This document shows positions 1 through 8,452 of a stretch of 64,000 bases of DNA, one piece after another; within the stretch, counting starts at the first letter, position 1; every line of letters starts with the position of its first letter. This DNA comes from Streptomyces achromogenes (GTDB taxonomy: Bacteria > Actinomycetota > Actinomycetes > Streptomycetales > Streptomycetaceae). The DNA lies in contig NZ_JAUSYH010000001.1 in assembly GCF_030816715.1 (NCBI RefSeq), forward strand, positions 1,426,001 to 1,490,000, in the 5' to 3' direction. The notes under the pieces were generated by a model. The model saw only the letters and a list, made by a program, of their open reading frames with translations, was not told the origin of the DNA and searched no databases. Made by a program: the position numbers and the translations under genes.

Positions 1-286
1 TCGCGCCCTTGGTGACCATGGACACCATCTGCTGGCGCTGTCTGGTCACGTCGTTCTCGGCGTTGGCGTACTCCACCGTGCAGGCCGGGCACAGCTTCTT
101 CACCTGCGCCTCGATCAGCGGCCGGTCCGAGTGCTCCCAGCGCGGGACGGCCCGGCTGGGGAGCAGCAGGCCGACGGTGAAGCCCTCACCGGAACCGCTC
201 TGCCCTCCGCCGTCGCAGGCGGCCAGGGGCAGGGTCAGAAGGGCCGCGCCGACCACCGCGGCGGCGTATCTGCGTCGGGTGTTCAC
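1..286 (-). CDS. Sugar ABC transporter substrate-binding lipoprotein (partial, cut by window edge)
   Basis: The minus strand reads a lipoprotein signal sequence starting at GTG 286, ending in a lipobox (LPLAAC) and followed by a Gly/Ser linker. The mature part matches the start of the substrate-binding protein at 2762-3853 closely: GLLLP, then PRW, then DRPL, a Cys pair, YAN and a QQM-SM-TKG run. It is therefore a paralogous periplasmic-binding-protein-like lipoprotein of the ribose/xylose class (PBP type 1), anchored outside the membrane to present a sugar to an ABC permease. Its GTG overlaps the TGA of the SpoIIE gene (GTGA), so the two are translationally coupled. The C-terminal two thirds and any ATPase or permease lie beyond base 1. 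Confidence 0.85.
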   Translation of the reverse strand, partial: MNTRRRYAAAVVGAALLTLPLAACDGGGQSGSGEGFTVGLLLPSRAVPRWEHSDRPLIEAQVKKLCPACTVEYANAENDVTRQRQQMVSMVTKGA

Positions 287-2688
287 GGCACTGCCTCCGG
301 TACGACGATCTCGCTCCACACCTGTTTGCCGCCGGCCACCGGGACCGAGCCGAAGGTGTCGGACATCGCCTCGACCAGCAGCAGGCCGCGGCCGCCGGTG
401 GACTCCCAGTCGACGATCACCGGTTTGGCGGGGGCGCGCGGCGAGGAGTCGCTCACGCAGACGCGCACCCGGTCGCCGCGCAGGATCAGGTCGAGACGGA
501 CCGGCCCCTGCGTGTGCACGAGGGCGTTGGTGACGAGCTCGGAGACGACCAGCAGCACGGCGTCGGCCGCCTCCTGGACCTGCCAGCGGCGCAGGGTGCG
601 CGCGGTGAAGCGGCGGGCGTGCATCACGGCGTCGGGCAGCCGCCACACCATCCAGCCTGCCCGGATGGGGCGGGTCTTCATGCCGTCGTAGCGCAGGAGC
701 AGCAGCGCCACGTCGTCCTCGCGGCGGCCGGCGTCGCCGAGCAGCAGGTCGGCCGTGCGGCCGAGGTCCGCGGGGTCGGCCGCGCCGAGCGCGGCGCGGG
801 TGCGCCGCATGCCCTCGTCGAGCGGGAGGTCGGCTGCCTCGACCAGGCCGTCGGTGACCAGGGCGAGGACCGTGCCGGGGGTCAGTTCGACGGCCGTCAT
901 GGGGAAGTCGGCCTCGGCGAGGATGCCCAGCGGGGGGCCGCCCGCGACCTCCACCTCCTCGGTCTCGCCGTCGGGCCGGCGCAGCAGCGGCGCCAGATGG
1001 CCGGCCCGGACGAACAGGATGTTGCCCTCCTCCATGTCCAGTTCGGCGTAGCAGCAGGTGGCGAACAGGTCGGTCTCCATGCCGACGAGGAGCCGGTTGG
1101 CGTGGGAGACGACCACGTCGGGCGGGTGGCCCTCCATGGCGTAGGCCCGGACCGCCGTCCGCATCTGGCCCATGATCGTCGCGGCTCCGGCGCTGTGTCC
1201 CTGCACGTCTCCGATGACCAGTGCCACCCGGTCCTGGGAGAGGGCGATGACGTCGTACCAGTCGCCGCCCACCTGGAGGCCGCGGCGGGCCGGCAGATAG
1301 CGGGCGACGGCTGTTCCGCCGGGGAGTTCGGGCAGGCGCCGGGGCAGCAGGCTGCGCTGGAGCATCGTGGCGAGTTCCTGCTCGGCGTCGTGCGCGTGGG
1401 CCCGTTTGAGAGCCTGGCCGACGAGGGCGGCGGTCGCGGTGAGCAGGGACCGCTCCTCGGGGACGAACTCGTGCGGCCGGTCCCAGCCGACCAGGCACAC
1501 GCCGGCGACGCTGCCCTTGGCGGGCAACGGCAGGACGGCCAGCCCGCCGGGGCCGATGCCGGAGAGTCCGGGTTCGAGGTCGGTGTCGGTGGGCCACAGG
1601 TCCATCCGGCCGTCGCGCAGCGCGTCGCGCAGGGTGGGCAGGGCGCGCAGCGGGGCGTCGGGCCATTCGGTGCGCCACTCCGAGCGCCAGGCTTCGGGCC
1701 AGGCGGTGGGCTGGGGCGGGTCGAGGACGGTGACCATGAGCCGGTCGTCCTGCAGTGCGGCGAGGGCGACGCGGTCGGCGGCCAGCGGCTCGCGCAGGGC
1801 GGCGACCACCACGCGGCCGACGTCGCGGACCGTGGCGGCGTCGTCGAGGGCGGCGGTCAGCCACTGGATGCGGGAGACGTCGTCGGCTCCGCCGCGCAGC
1901 ACCGGCGTCGCCGTCACCACGCCGAGCACGCCGTCCGGCCGGCCGTCGGCGGCCGGCGCGGTCCGGCAGCTCAGGCTCAGCCAGCGCATCTCGCCCTTCG
2001 GGCCGCGGACCCGGAACTCCAGGTCGCGCCGGCCGTACTCCAGGTCCGCGGGCTCCAGCACGGTCATCAGGGCGTGCATGTCCTCCGGCAGGGCGTGGGC
2101 GAGCAGGGTGTCGACCTTGCCGTCGAAGTCGTCGGGGGTGATGCCGACCAGGTCGAGCAGGGTGTTGTCGGCCTCGATCAGTCCGGCGTCGGGGAAGAGG
2201 ACGAAGGAGCCGACGCGCAGGCTGTGCAGGGCGGGCCCCAGCAGGGACGCCGTGCCGGGCGGGTCGGCGGCCGGTTCGAGCAGAGCGGCGACGGCGTCGG
2301 CGTACCGCTCCAGGAACCGGCGCTGCTCGTTCTCGAAGCCGTCCGCCGAGGAGCCGAGAACGAGGAGGCAGCCCAGCCGCCGGCCTTCCGCGTCCAGGGG
2401 AAGCGCCCCGAGCGGTCCGGGAGGGGTGTCGGCGGGCAGCCAGAGAGGGCGGTCGGCGCGGAAGGCGAGGACCGCGGGCGAGTCACCGGACAGCGGCAGG
2501 CGCTCCGGCGGGGGCTGTCCGGAGATGGTTCCTCCGGACGCGTCCACCAGCCGCAGTTCTCCTTCGGCGGCGCCGGGCGCGTACACCGCCGCCAGCGTCG
2601 CTCCGGCGAAGGTCAGGGCCCGGTCGAGGCATGTCCGCAACGTACCTCCCGTCCTGCCGCAGGTGCCGACAGGTTGAGATCGGGGCAC
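283..2688 (-). CDS. SpoIIE/RsbU-type PP2C phosphatase with GAF, PAS and RsbW-like ATPase domains
   Basis: About 801 aa, soluble, no membrane segment. Order: N-terminal GAF-like region (about 20-140), PAS (150-260), second GAF (270-430), SpoIIE PP2C phosphatase (about 445-670) and an RsbW-type HATPase (about 675-795). The metal-binding acidic residues are present: GGDWYD near 474-479, GDV near 493-495 and DDVALL near 658-663. The ATPase has SELVTNA (716-722) and GGRGLLLV (765-772). In this family the phosphatase dephosphorylates a STAS anti-anti-sigma factor; the ATPase may act as kinase or anti-sigma. The start is uncertain: GTG 2688 has no good ribosome site, whereas TTG 2640 follows GGGAGG and gives 785 aa. 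Its coupling to a sugar-binding lipoprotein gene suggests a nutrient-linked signal, which is inference. Confidence 0.88.
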   Translation of the reverse strand: MPRSQPVGTCGRTGGTLRTCLDRALTFAGATLAAVYAPGAAEGELRLVDASGGTISGQPPPERLPLSGDSPAVLAFRADRPLWLPADTPPGPLGALPLDAEGRRLGCLLVLGSSADGFENEQRRFLERYADAVAALLEPAADPPGTASLLGPALHSLRVGSFVLFPDAGLIEADNTLLDLVGITPDDFDGKVDTLLAHALPEDMHALMTVLEPADLEYGRRDLEFRVRGPKGEMRWLSLSCRTAPAADGRPDGVLGVVTATPVLRGGADDVSRIQWLTAALDDAATVRDVGRVVVAALREPLAADRVALAALQDDRLMVTVLDPPQPTAWPEAWRSEWRTEWPDAPLRALPTLRDALRDGRMDLWPTDTDLEPGLSGIGPGGLAVLPLPAKGSVAGVCLVGWDRPHEFVPEERSLLTATAALVGQALKRAHAHDAEQELATMLQRSLLPRRLPELPGGTAVARYLPARRGLQVGGDWYDVIALSQDRVALVIGDVQGHSAGAATIMGQMRTAVRAYAMEGHPPDVVVSHANRLLVGMETDLFATCCYAELDMEEGNILFVRAGHLAPLLRRPDGETEEVEVAGGPPLGILAEADFPMTAVELTPGTVLALVTDGLVEAADLPLDEGMRRTRAALGAADPADLGRTADLLLGDAGRREDDVALLLLRYDGMKTRPIRAGWMVWRLPDAVMHARRFTARTLRRWQVQEAADAVLLVVSELVTNALVHTQGPVRLDLILRGDRVRVCVSDSSPRAPAKPVIVDWESTGGRGLLLVEAMSDTFGSVPVAGGKQVWSEIVVPEAVP

Positions 2689-2701
2689 CCACCCACCAGA
2701 A

Positions 2702-2763
2702 TCGCATATAAGGATCAGCCGAACATATCCACCCTATTGTCGTCTACGGCAGGTATCGCATAT
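2702..2763. promoter_or_regulatory. Divergent promoter region with a direct repeat
   Basis: The 73-bp gap between the SpoIIE gene and the divergent sugar-binding protein gene is unusually AT-rich for this window. It contains the direct repeat TCGCATAT at 2702-2709 and 2756-2763; the second copy overlaps the ATG at 2762. It presumably holds both promoters. I cannot assign -35/-10 boxes with confidence. Confidence 0.4.
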
Positions 2764-3853
2764 GAAGGCCTGCATTCGGGACACGGCGATGGCCCTGACC
2801 GTGCTCTGCACGGCTGCGGTCCTGGCCGCCTGCGGGGCGGACGCCGGAGGCGAACCCCGCGGCGGCGGGAACGGGCCGCGCATCGGTCTGCTGCTGCCGG
2901 ACGCCACCACACCCCGCTGGGAGGCCCAGGACAGGCCGCTGCTGGAGAAGCGGATCGCCCGGCTGTGCGCCGACTGCGAGGTCGAACACGCCAACGCCAA
3001 GGGCGATGTGGCGCTCCAGCAGGAGCAGATGGAATCGATGATCACCAAGGGTGTGGACGCCATCGTGCTGGTGGCCGTGGACGCGCGCTCGCTCAGACCC
3101 GCGGTCACCAAGGCCCATGAGGCCGGCATCCCCGTCATCGCCTACGACCGGCTCGCCGAGGGCCCCATCTCGGGTTACGTCTCCTTCGACGGCGTGGAGG
3201 TCGGCAGGCTCCAGGGCAGGGCCCTGCTGCGGGCGATGGGCGACAAGGTGCCCGGCGCGCAGATCGTCATGATGAACGGCGACCCGAGCGACCCCAACGC
3301 CAAGGCGTTCCAGCGGGGCGCGCTGTCCGTGCTCGCCGGGAAGGTGAAGATCGGCAAGGCGTACGACACCCCGCAGTGGCGGCCGGAGACCGCGCACATG
3401 AACATGTCCGGGGCGCTGGCGGCGCTCGGCCCGGAGTCCATCGACGGGGTCTACGCGGCCAACGACGGTCTCGCCGGCGGCAGCGTCTCCGCCCTGAAGG
3501 CAAACAAGGTCACCCCGCTGCCGCCGGTCACCGGGCAGGACGCCGAACTTCCCGCGCTGCGCCGCATCGTCGGCGGCGACCAGTACATGACCGTCTTCAA
3601 GCCGTTCGGGCCCGAGGCGGCGGCCGGCGGCGCCATGGCCGTGGCGGCCGCGCGCGGGGAGAGCCTCGAACCCGTCGCCACCGGCGAGGTGCCCACCCGC
3701 GACGGGGAGGCCGTCGCGTCCGTGCTGCTCACGCCGGTGTCCGTGACGGTCGACAACATCGGGGACACGGTCGTCAAGGACGGCCTGCACACCGTCCAGC
3801 AGATCTGCACGCCTCAGCTGCGGGCCGCCTGCGACAGGGCCGGACTCACCTGA
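2762..3853 (+). CDS. Sugar ABC transporter substrate-binding lipoprotein (XylF/RbsB class)
   Basis: 363 aa with a signal sequence ending in the lipobox LAAC (Cys24) and a Gly-rich linker, so a membrane-anchored extracytoplasmic lipoprotein. The body has the periplasmic-binding-protein type 1 fold features: GLLLP near the start, GVDAIVLV, IPVIAYDR, GVYAANDGLAGG and GQDAELPALRR, as in xylose/ribose-binding proteins. It presents its ligand to the ABC ATPase and permease encoded directly downstream; the natural sugar cannot be read from sequence. The start ATG 2762 is followed by the ATPase gene after 37 bp. A close paralogue is encoded at 1-286 on the other strand. Confidence 0.93.
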   Translation: MKACIRDTAMALTVLCTAAVLAACGADAGGEPRGGGNGPRIGLLLPDATTPRWEAQDRPLLEKRIARLCADCEVEHANAKGDVALQQEQMESMITKGVDAIVLVAVDARSLRPAVTKAHEAGIPVIAYDRLAEGPISGYVSFDGVEVGRLQGRALLRAMGDKVPGAQIVMMNGDPSDPNAKAFQRGALSVLAGKVKIGKAYDTPQWRPETAHMNMSGALAALGPESIDGVYAANDGLAGGSVSALKANKVTPLPPVTGQDAELPALRRIVGGDQYMTVFKPFGPEAAAGGAMAVAAARGESLEPVATGEVPTRDGEAVASVLLTPVSVTVDNIGDTVVKDGLHTVQQICTPQLRAACDRAGLT

Positions 3854-3890
3854 CGCCGCGTCCCCCGCTCCCGGGAAGAAGGTGGTTTGC

Positions 3891-4664
3891 GTGCCGGATC
3901 CCCCCTTGCTGGCGCTGCGCGGGGTGTGCAAGCGCTTCGGCGTCGTCAAGGTCCTCGACGACATCGAGCTGGAGATCCACTCCGGTCAGGTCGTCGCCCT
4001 GCTCGGCGACAACGGGGCCGGCAAGTCCACCCTCGTCAAGGTGATCTCCGGGGTGGCCCCCGCGGAGAAGGGCGTCATCGAGTGGCGGGGCGCGCCGGTG
4101 CACATCCGGCGGCCGCACGACGCCCGGGACCTCGGCATCGCCACCGTCTACCAGGACCTGGCGCTGTGCGGGAACCTCGACGTCGTCGGCAACCTGTTCC
4201 TCGGCCGGGAGATCCGCCGGTTCGGGTTCCTCGACGAGGTGGAGATGGAACGCCGTACCCGGCAGCTGCTGGAACGCCTGACCCGGGGCCTGCCCGATCT
4301 GCGCGGCCCCGTCGTCTCGCTCTCCGGCGGTCAGCGGCAGACGGTGGCCATCGCCCGCTCACTCCTGGGCGACCCGCGGATCCTGCTCCTGGACGAACCG
4401 ACCGCGTCCCTCGGGTTCGAGCAGAGCACCGAGGTCCTCGACCTGGTGGACCGGTTGCGCGACCGCGGACTGGGCGTGCTGCTCATCAGCCACAACATGG
4501 GCGACGTGAAGGCGCTCGCCGACCGTGCCGTCGTGCTGCGTCTGGGGCGCAACAACGGCTTCTTCGACGTGAACACCGCGTCGCAGGAGCAGATCGTCTC
4601 GTCCATCACCGGCGCCACGGAGAACGTTCCGCGCCGGCCGGCCGGCCGGGAGGCGGGGTGGTGA
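3891..4664 (+). CDS. Sugar ABC transporter ATP-binding protein (single ABC domain)
   Basis: 257 aa from GTG 3891, which sits 8 nt after GGGAAGAAGG; an upstream in-frame GTG at 3882 overlaps that ribosome site and is less likely. Walker A GDNGAGKST (39-47), signature LSGGQ (144-148), Walker B ILLLDEP (164-170) and the switch histidine in LLISHNM are intact, so it should hydrolyse ATP to power the import of the sugar bound by the upstream lipoprotein. RbsA/XylG/MglA proteins usually have two fused ABC domains (about 500 aa); this one has a single domain and would act as a homodimer, like FrcA. Its TGA overlaps the GTG of the permease gene (GTGA). Confidence 0.92.
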   Translation: MPDPPLLALRGVCKRFGVVKVLDDIELEIHSGQVVALLGDNGAGKSTLVKVISGVAPAEKGVIEWRGAPVHIRRPHDARDLGIATVYQDLALCGNLDVVGNLFLGREIRRFGFLDEVEMERRTRQLLERLTRGLPDLRGPVVSLSGGQRQTVAIARSLLGDPRILLLDEPTASLGFEQSTEVLDLVDRLRDRGLGVLLISHNMGDVKALADRAVVLRLGRNNGFFDVNTASQEQIVSSITGATENVPRRPAGREAGW

Positions 4665-5869
4665 AGAGCATGCGGGCCGTCGCCCGCGCGATGGAGAGCG
4701 GGGTGGCGGTTTTCCGGCGCAAGCTGAGCGCCGGAGAACTGGGTTCGCTCCCCGTCGTCCTCGTCCTGGCCGTCGTCTGGATCACCTTCCAGTCCCTCAA
4801 CGAGAACTTCCTCTCGCCCCGCAACCTGTCCAATCTCAGCGTGGACATCGTGGGCACGGGACTGATCGCCGTCGGCATCGTCTTCGTGCTGCTGCTCGGC
4901 GAACTCGACCTCTCCGTCGGCTCGGTCAGCGGCCTGGCCGCGGCCGTGTTCGCCGTGCTGAACGTGAACCACGGGGCGCCGGAATGGCTCGCGCTGATCG
5001 TCGCGGTGCTGGCGGGCACGGTCGCGGGGACCGTACAGGGCTACTCCATCGCCCGGACCCGGGTGCCGGCGTTCGTGGTCACGCTGGCCGGCCTGCTCAC
5101 CTGGAACGGCCTCATGCTCGCGATCCTCGGCGACAGCGGCACCGTCAACCTGGACGAGAACGGCCTGATCGCCAGGCTGACGAGCTACTACTTCACGCAG
5201 CCCGCCGTCGCCTACGGCCTCGCGGCACTCGCCGCGGGCGCGTACTTCCTCGCCTGCGACCTGGACCGGCGCCGCCGCCGGGCCGTCGACATGCCGCACC
5301 GCTCGCTGCGCGGCACCGTCGTGCGCACGGCCGGGCTCGCGGCGGTCGCCTTCACCGTCGCCTACCTGCTGAACCGGTTCCAGGGGCTGCCGCTGGCCCT
5401 GCTGGTCTTCCTCGTGGTGGTGGCCGGTCTCGACGTGATGCTGCGCCGCACGCACTACGGACGGCAGGTCTACGCGCTCGGCGGGAGCGTCGAGGCGTCC
5501 CGCCGGGCCAGTCTCAGCGTGACCTGGGTGCAGACGGCGGTGCTCGCGGTCTCGGGCACGATGGCCGCGGTCGGCGGCCTGTTCCTGGCCTCGCGCATCA
5601 CCTCGGTGAGCCAGAGCTCGGGGTCGGGCGTGCTGCTGGTGAACGCCATCGCGGCGGCCGTCATCGGCGGCACCAGTCTGTTCGGCGGACGCGGCACCAC
5701 ATGGTCGGCGGTGCTGGGCATGCTGGTGATCCAGTCGATCGCGTCCGGCATGGCCATCACGGACACCCCCCCGGCCGTCCAGTTCATCATCACCGGCGGC
5801 GTGCTGTTCGCCGCGGTGGTCATCGACGCCCTGTCGCGCCGCTCGCAGGAGTCCCACGGCCGCGCGTGA
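4661..5869 (+). CDS. Sugar ABC transporter permease (XylH/RbsC family)
   Basis: 402 aa starting at GTG 4661, overlapping the ATPase stop. About ten hydrophobic helices are visible, with the family hallmark stretch GELDLSVGSVSGLAAA near 85-100 and the EAA-type motif region with YALGGSVEASRRASLSV near 270. XylH-like proteins have this extended length because of an extra hydrophilic loop in the middle; here it is the Arg-rich CDLDRRRRR region around residue 205. It forms the membrane channel for the sugar delivered by the lipoprotein at 2762-3853. Co-translation with the ATPase is expected from the overlap. Confidence 0.92.
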   Translation: MKSMRAVARAMESGVAVFRRKLSAGELGSLPVVLVLAVVWITFQSLNENFLSPRNLSNLSVDIVGTGLIAVGIVFVLLLGELDLSVGSVSGLAAAVFAVLNVNHGAPEWLALIVAVLAGTVAGTVQGYSIARTRVPAFVVTLAGLLTWNGLMLAILGDSGTVNLDENGLIARLTSYYFTQPAVAYGLAALAAGAYFLACDLDRRRRRAVDMPHRSLRGTVVRTAGLAAVAFTVAYLLNRFQGLPLALLVFLVVVAGLDVMLRRTHYGRQVYALGGSVEASRRASLSVTWVQTAVLAVSGTMAAVGGLFLASRITSVSQSSGSGVLLVNAIAAAVIGGTSLFGGRGTTWSAVLGMLVIQSIASGMAITDTPPAVQFIITGGVLFAAVVIDALSRRSQESHGRA

Positions 5870-5956
5870 CGCTGTGCGCCCCGGCCACGCCGCGGTCGAA
5901 GCCGTGTGCAAAGTCATGGCGTCCCCGGTGGCGAACAGGGCGCGAACGGCACTAGT

Positions 5957-5973
5957 TTGGTGAAAGTTGCACC
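5957..5973. promoter_or_regulatory. Inverted repeat upstream of the histidine kinase gene
   Basis: TGGTG-N7-CACCA, perfect 5-bp arms, in the locally AT-rich part of the 190-bp gap before the kinase gene. It lies about 90 bp upstream of the GTG at 6060 and may be an operator. Nothing else recognisable is in the gap. Confidence 0.3.
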
Positions 5974-6059
5974 ACTTCTGAACGCAGTGCTGCCGACGCG
6001 CCGTAGTGAGGGGTACCGGCGCATCCCGCGCGGGGCGTTCCACAGGCGATGAGGACAGA

Positions 6060-8318
6060 GTGCCGAACAACTCACCCACAGCGGAGGGACGGAGATCCCT
6101 CACCCGCAACTGGCCCGTGGGCAGACGGCTGCGCGCCGTTCTCCTCATCCCGGTGCTGGTGGCCCTCGTGTTCGGGGGCGTCCGGGTGAAACGTTCGGTG
6201 GACACCTGGCAGGACGCCGACGACGCGGTCCGCGTGGCCGAACTCGTCCAGGCCGCCAACAAGTACGCGAGCGACGCGATCAACGAGCGCGACGTGTCGG
6301 TCATCCCGCTCGTCGCGGAGAAGAAGGAGTCGGCCGCCGTCGTCCAGGCCCGGAAGATCACCGACGCGGACGCGAAGGCGTTCGACGCGGCGGTCGCCCG
6401 GATGCCGCAGACCAGCGGCCTGCTGCGGCGCGTGCAGCTGGTGCGCGAGGGCGAGAAGCAGCTCACCACGGTACGGACCAACGCGTTCACCTCACGGATG
6501 ACCGGGGTGCAGACGGAGGAGAGCTACCACACCGTCCAGCATCCCTTGATGGAGATCTCCAACGAACTCGGGTACGGCAGCGACAACCAGGCCAGCTTCG
6601 GCCGGACGCTCTACGCCGTGTCCCTGACGCAGGCCGCCGAGTCCCTGATCCGGGCGATCGGCACGCATCTGCTGGTGGACGACCGCGACGCCCTCGCCCC
6701 GGGCGAACTGGAGACCCAGCTCGCCTCCTTCCGCTCGTACGCCTACCTCGAGCAGGTGGGTCTGCAGGAGTTCGCGGGCGCCGCCACCACCGAGGACATG
6801 GCACGGCTGCAGAAGGCGCTGGCCGACGCCGGCGCCCGGGGCAAGCAGCAGACCGCCGCGGCCGCCGCCGAGGCCGCGGCGGCGGGGAAGAAGTTCGTCG
6901 CGCCGCCCTCGATGGAGGCGATGATCGCCGCGATCGCCACCGGAAAGCCCGCCGAGGACCTCGCCGAGCAGGGCATCACCCCGGAGTCCTTCTTCGCCGC
7001 GTCCACCCTGGGCTTCGACGCCTACCGCGGCGTCCAGGTGTACCTCACCGACGCGGCGCTCGCCAGCGCCCAGGACATCGCCGACCAGGCGCGCGGGGAC
7101 GCGATCACCAACGCCGCGCTGGTGCTCGCGGCGGTGCTCGTCGCCTTCCTGCTCGCCACCTGGGTGGCCCGCACGATGGTCACCGGCATGCGCCGGCTGA
7201 GCGCCTCCGCCATCGAGATCTCCGGACAGCGGCTGCCGGCCCTGATCGACCAGCTGTCACAGAGCGACCCCGGCAAGGTGGACACCCGGGTCACCCCCAT
7301 CGCGATCGACACCACCGACGAGATCGGCGAGGTCGCCCGGGCCTTCGACCACGTCCACCGAGAGGCCGTCCGGCTCGCGGCCGAGCAGGCGCTGCTGCGC
7401 GGCAACATCAACGCGATCTTCACCAACCTCTCTCGCCGCAGCCAGTCCCTGATCGAACGTCAACTCGCCATGATCACCAGCCTGGAGGACAACGAGACGG
7501 ACCCGGACCAGCTGGAGAACCTCTTCAAGCTGGACCACCTCGCCACCCGGGTGCGCCGCAACGGCGAGAACCTCCTGGTGCTCGGCGGGGAGAGGCCCGC
7601 CCAGCAGTGGGACCGTCCGCTGCCGCTGGTCGACGTCGTCCGGGCCGCCTCCTCGGAGGTGGAGCAGTACGAGCGCATCCGGTTCGCCGGCCTGCCGGAG
7701 GCGCAGGTCCAGGGCGAGGCCGTGACCGACCTCGTGCACCTGCTGGCCGAACTGCTGGAGAACGCCACCGCGTTCTCCTCCCCGCACTCGCTGGTGCAGG
7801 TGACCGGCTCCCGGCTTCCCGACGGCCGGATCATGGTCGAGATCCACGACGAGGGCATCGGCCTCGAGGCGGACGACTTCGCGGTGATCAACCACAAACT
7901 GGCCAACCCGCCGACCGTCGACGTCGACATCGCCCAGCACATGGGGCTGTTCGTGGTCGGCCGGCTCGCCGAACGGCACGGCATCCGCGTCCAGTTGCGC
8001 CCGTCCGCCGAGAAGTCCGGCACCACGTGCCTCGTCATGCTGCCCCACACGGTCGCCCAGCGCCCGGCCGACGCGATGCCCGACTCCGACACCCTGGCGC
8101 TGGCCATGATCAGGAACCTCCCCACGTCCCGGAGCGCGGGCGGCGCGGGGCCCTTCGGCGGCTCGGACTCCGGCGACGCCTTCACCGACTACGAGGCCTG
8201 GCAGGACGATCCCGGCAGGGCGGACCCGGCGCAGGAGGCGCCCGCGTCCGAGCGTCCGCGACGGCTCCCCCGCCGCTCGCCCGGAGGCAGCCGGCGGGGC
8301 CGGGGCGACGGACGCTGA
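6060..8318 (+). CDS. Nitrate/nitrite-sensing-domain histidine kinase-like protein (CvnA-like)
   Basis: 752 aa from GTG 6060, preceded by GATGAGGAC. Layout: a first membrane helix at about 25-41, a large extracytoplasmic helical domain of the NIT (nitrate- and nitrite-sensing) type with Ala/Lys-rich coiled-coil stretches, a second helix at about 345-370, HAMP (about 370-430), and an HATPase domain (about 555-680). The N box is ELLENA, the G1 box HDEGIGL and the G2 box MGLFVVGRLAERHG. Where a phospho-acceptor helix is expected there is the LDHLATRVRRNGENLLVL stretch typical of actinobacterial CvnA proteins. CvnA genes are normally followed by roadblock, DUF742 and GTPase genes (conservons); none is here, so this is an orphan kinase. 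The tail is Arg/Pro-rich and disordered. Confidence 0.85.
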   Translation: MPNNSPTAEGRRSLTRNWPVGRRLRAVLLIPVLVALVFGGVRVKRSVDTWQDADDAVRVAELVQAANKYASDAINERDVSVIPLVAEKKESAAVVQARKITDADAKAFDAAVARMPQTSGLLRRVQLVREGEKQLTTVRTNAFTSRMTGVQTEESYHTVQHPLMEISNELGYGSDNQASFGRTLYAVSLTQAAESLIRAIGTHLLVDDRDALAPGELETQLASFRSYAYLEQVGLQEFAGAATTEDMARLQKALADAGARGKQQTAAAAAEAAAAGKKFVAPPSMEAMIAAIATGKPAEDLAEQGITPESFFAASTLGFDAYRGVQVYLTDAALASAQDIADQARGDAITNAALVLAAVLVAFLLATWVARTMVTGMRRLSASAIEISGQRLPALIDQLSQSDPGKVDTRVTPIAIDTTDEIGEVARAFDHVHREAVRLAAEQALLRGNINAIFTNLSRRSQSLIERQLAMITSLEDNETDPDQLENLFKLDHLATRVRRNGENLLVLGGERPAQQWDRPLPLVDVVRAASSEVEQYERIRFAGLPEAQVQGEAVTDLVHLLAELLENATAFSSPHSLVQVTGSRLPDGRIMVEIHDEGIGLEADDFAVINHKLANPPTVDVDIAQHMGLFVVGRLAERHGIRVQLRPSAEKSGTTCLVMLPHTVAQRPADAMPDSDTLALAMIRNLPTSRSAGGAGPFGGSDSGDAFTDYEAWQDDPGRADPAQEAPASERPRRLPRRSPGGSRRGRGDGR

Positions 8319-8346
8319 GGCCGCTGAGGCCGCAGCCCGAGCGGCT

Positions 8347-8398
8347 CCCCGTGGGCCCGGTCACGGGGGAACGACACGCCGGACACGCCGGACACGCC
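8347..8398 (+). terminator. Stem-loop followed by 9-bp tandem repeat
   Basis: CCCCGTG-N8-CACGGGG (8347-8368) can form a 7-bp stem 29 bp after the kinase stop; no T tract follows. It is directly followed by three 9-bp units of GACACGCCG (8373-8398, the last unit one base short). A terminator role is plausible but not proven. Confidence 0.4.
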
Positions 8399-8452
8399 CT
8401 TGGATGGCCCATCCCGCCGGTTAACCCGACATCGGGTCATAGCGTGCGCAAT

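Noticed and set aside
514..3120. 868-codon plus-strand frame over the SpoIIE gene
   Set aside because: Antisense to a complete SpoIIE phosphatase with all motifs; translation is Gly/Gln/Val/His-rich without domains.
3887..5869. 660-codon frame as an ATPase-permease fusion
   Set aside because: The first 258 codons are an out-of-frame shadow of the ATPase. The permease has its own start (GTG 4661) overlapping the ATPase stop.
8373..8398. CRISPR-like repeat array
   Set aside because: The tandem units here and elsewhere are 5-11 bp and contiguous, without spacers, and no cas genes are present.
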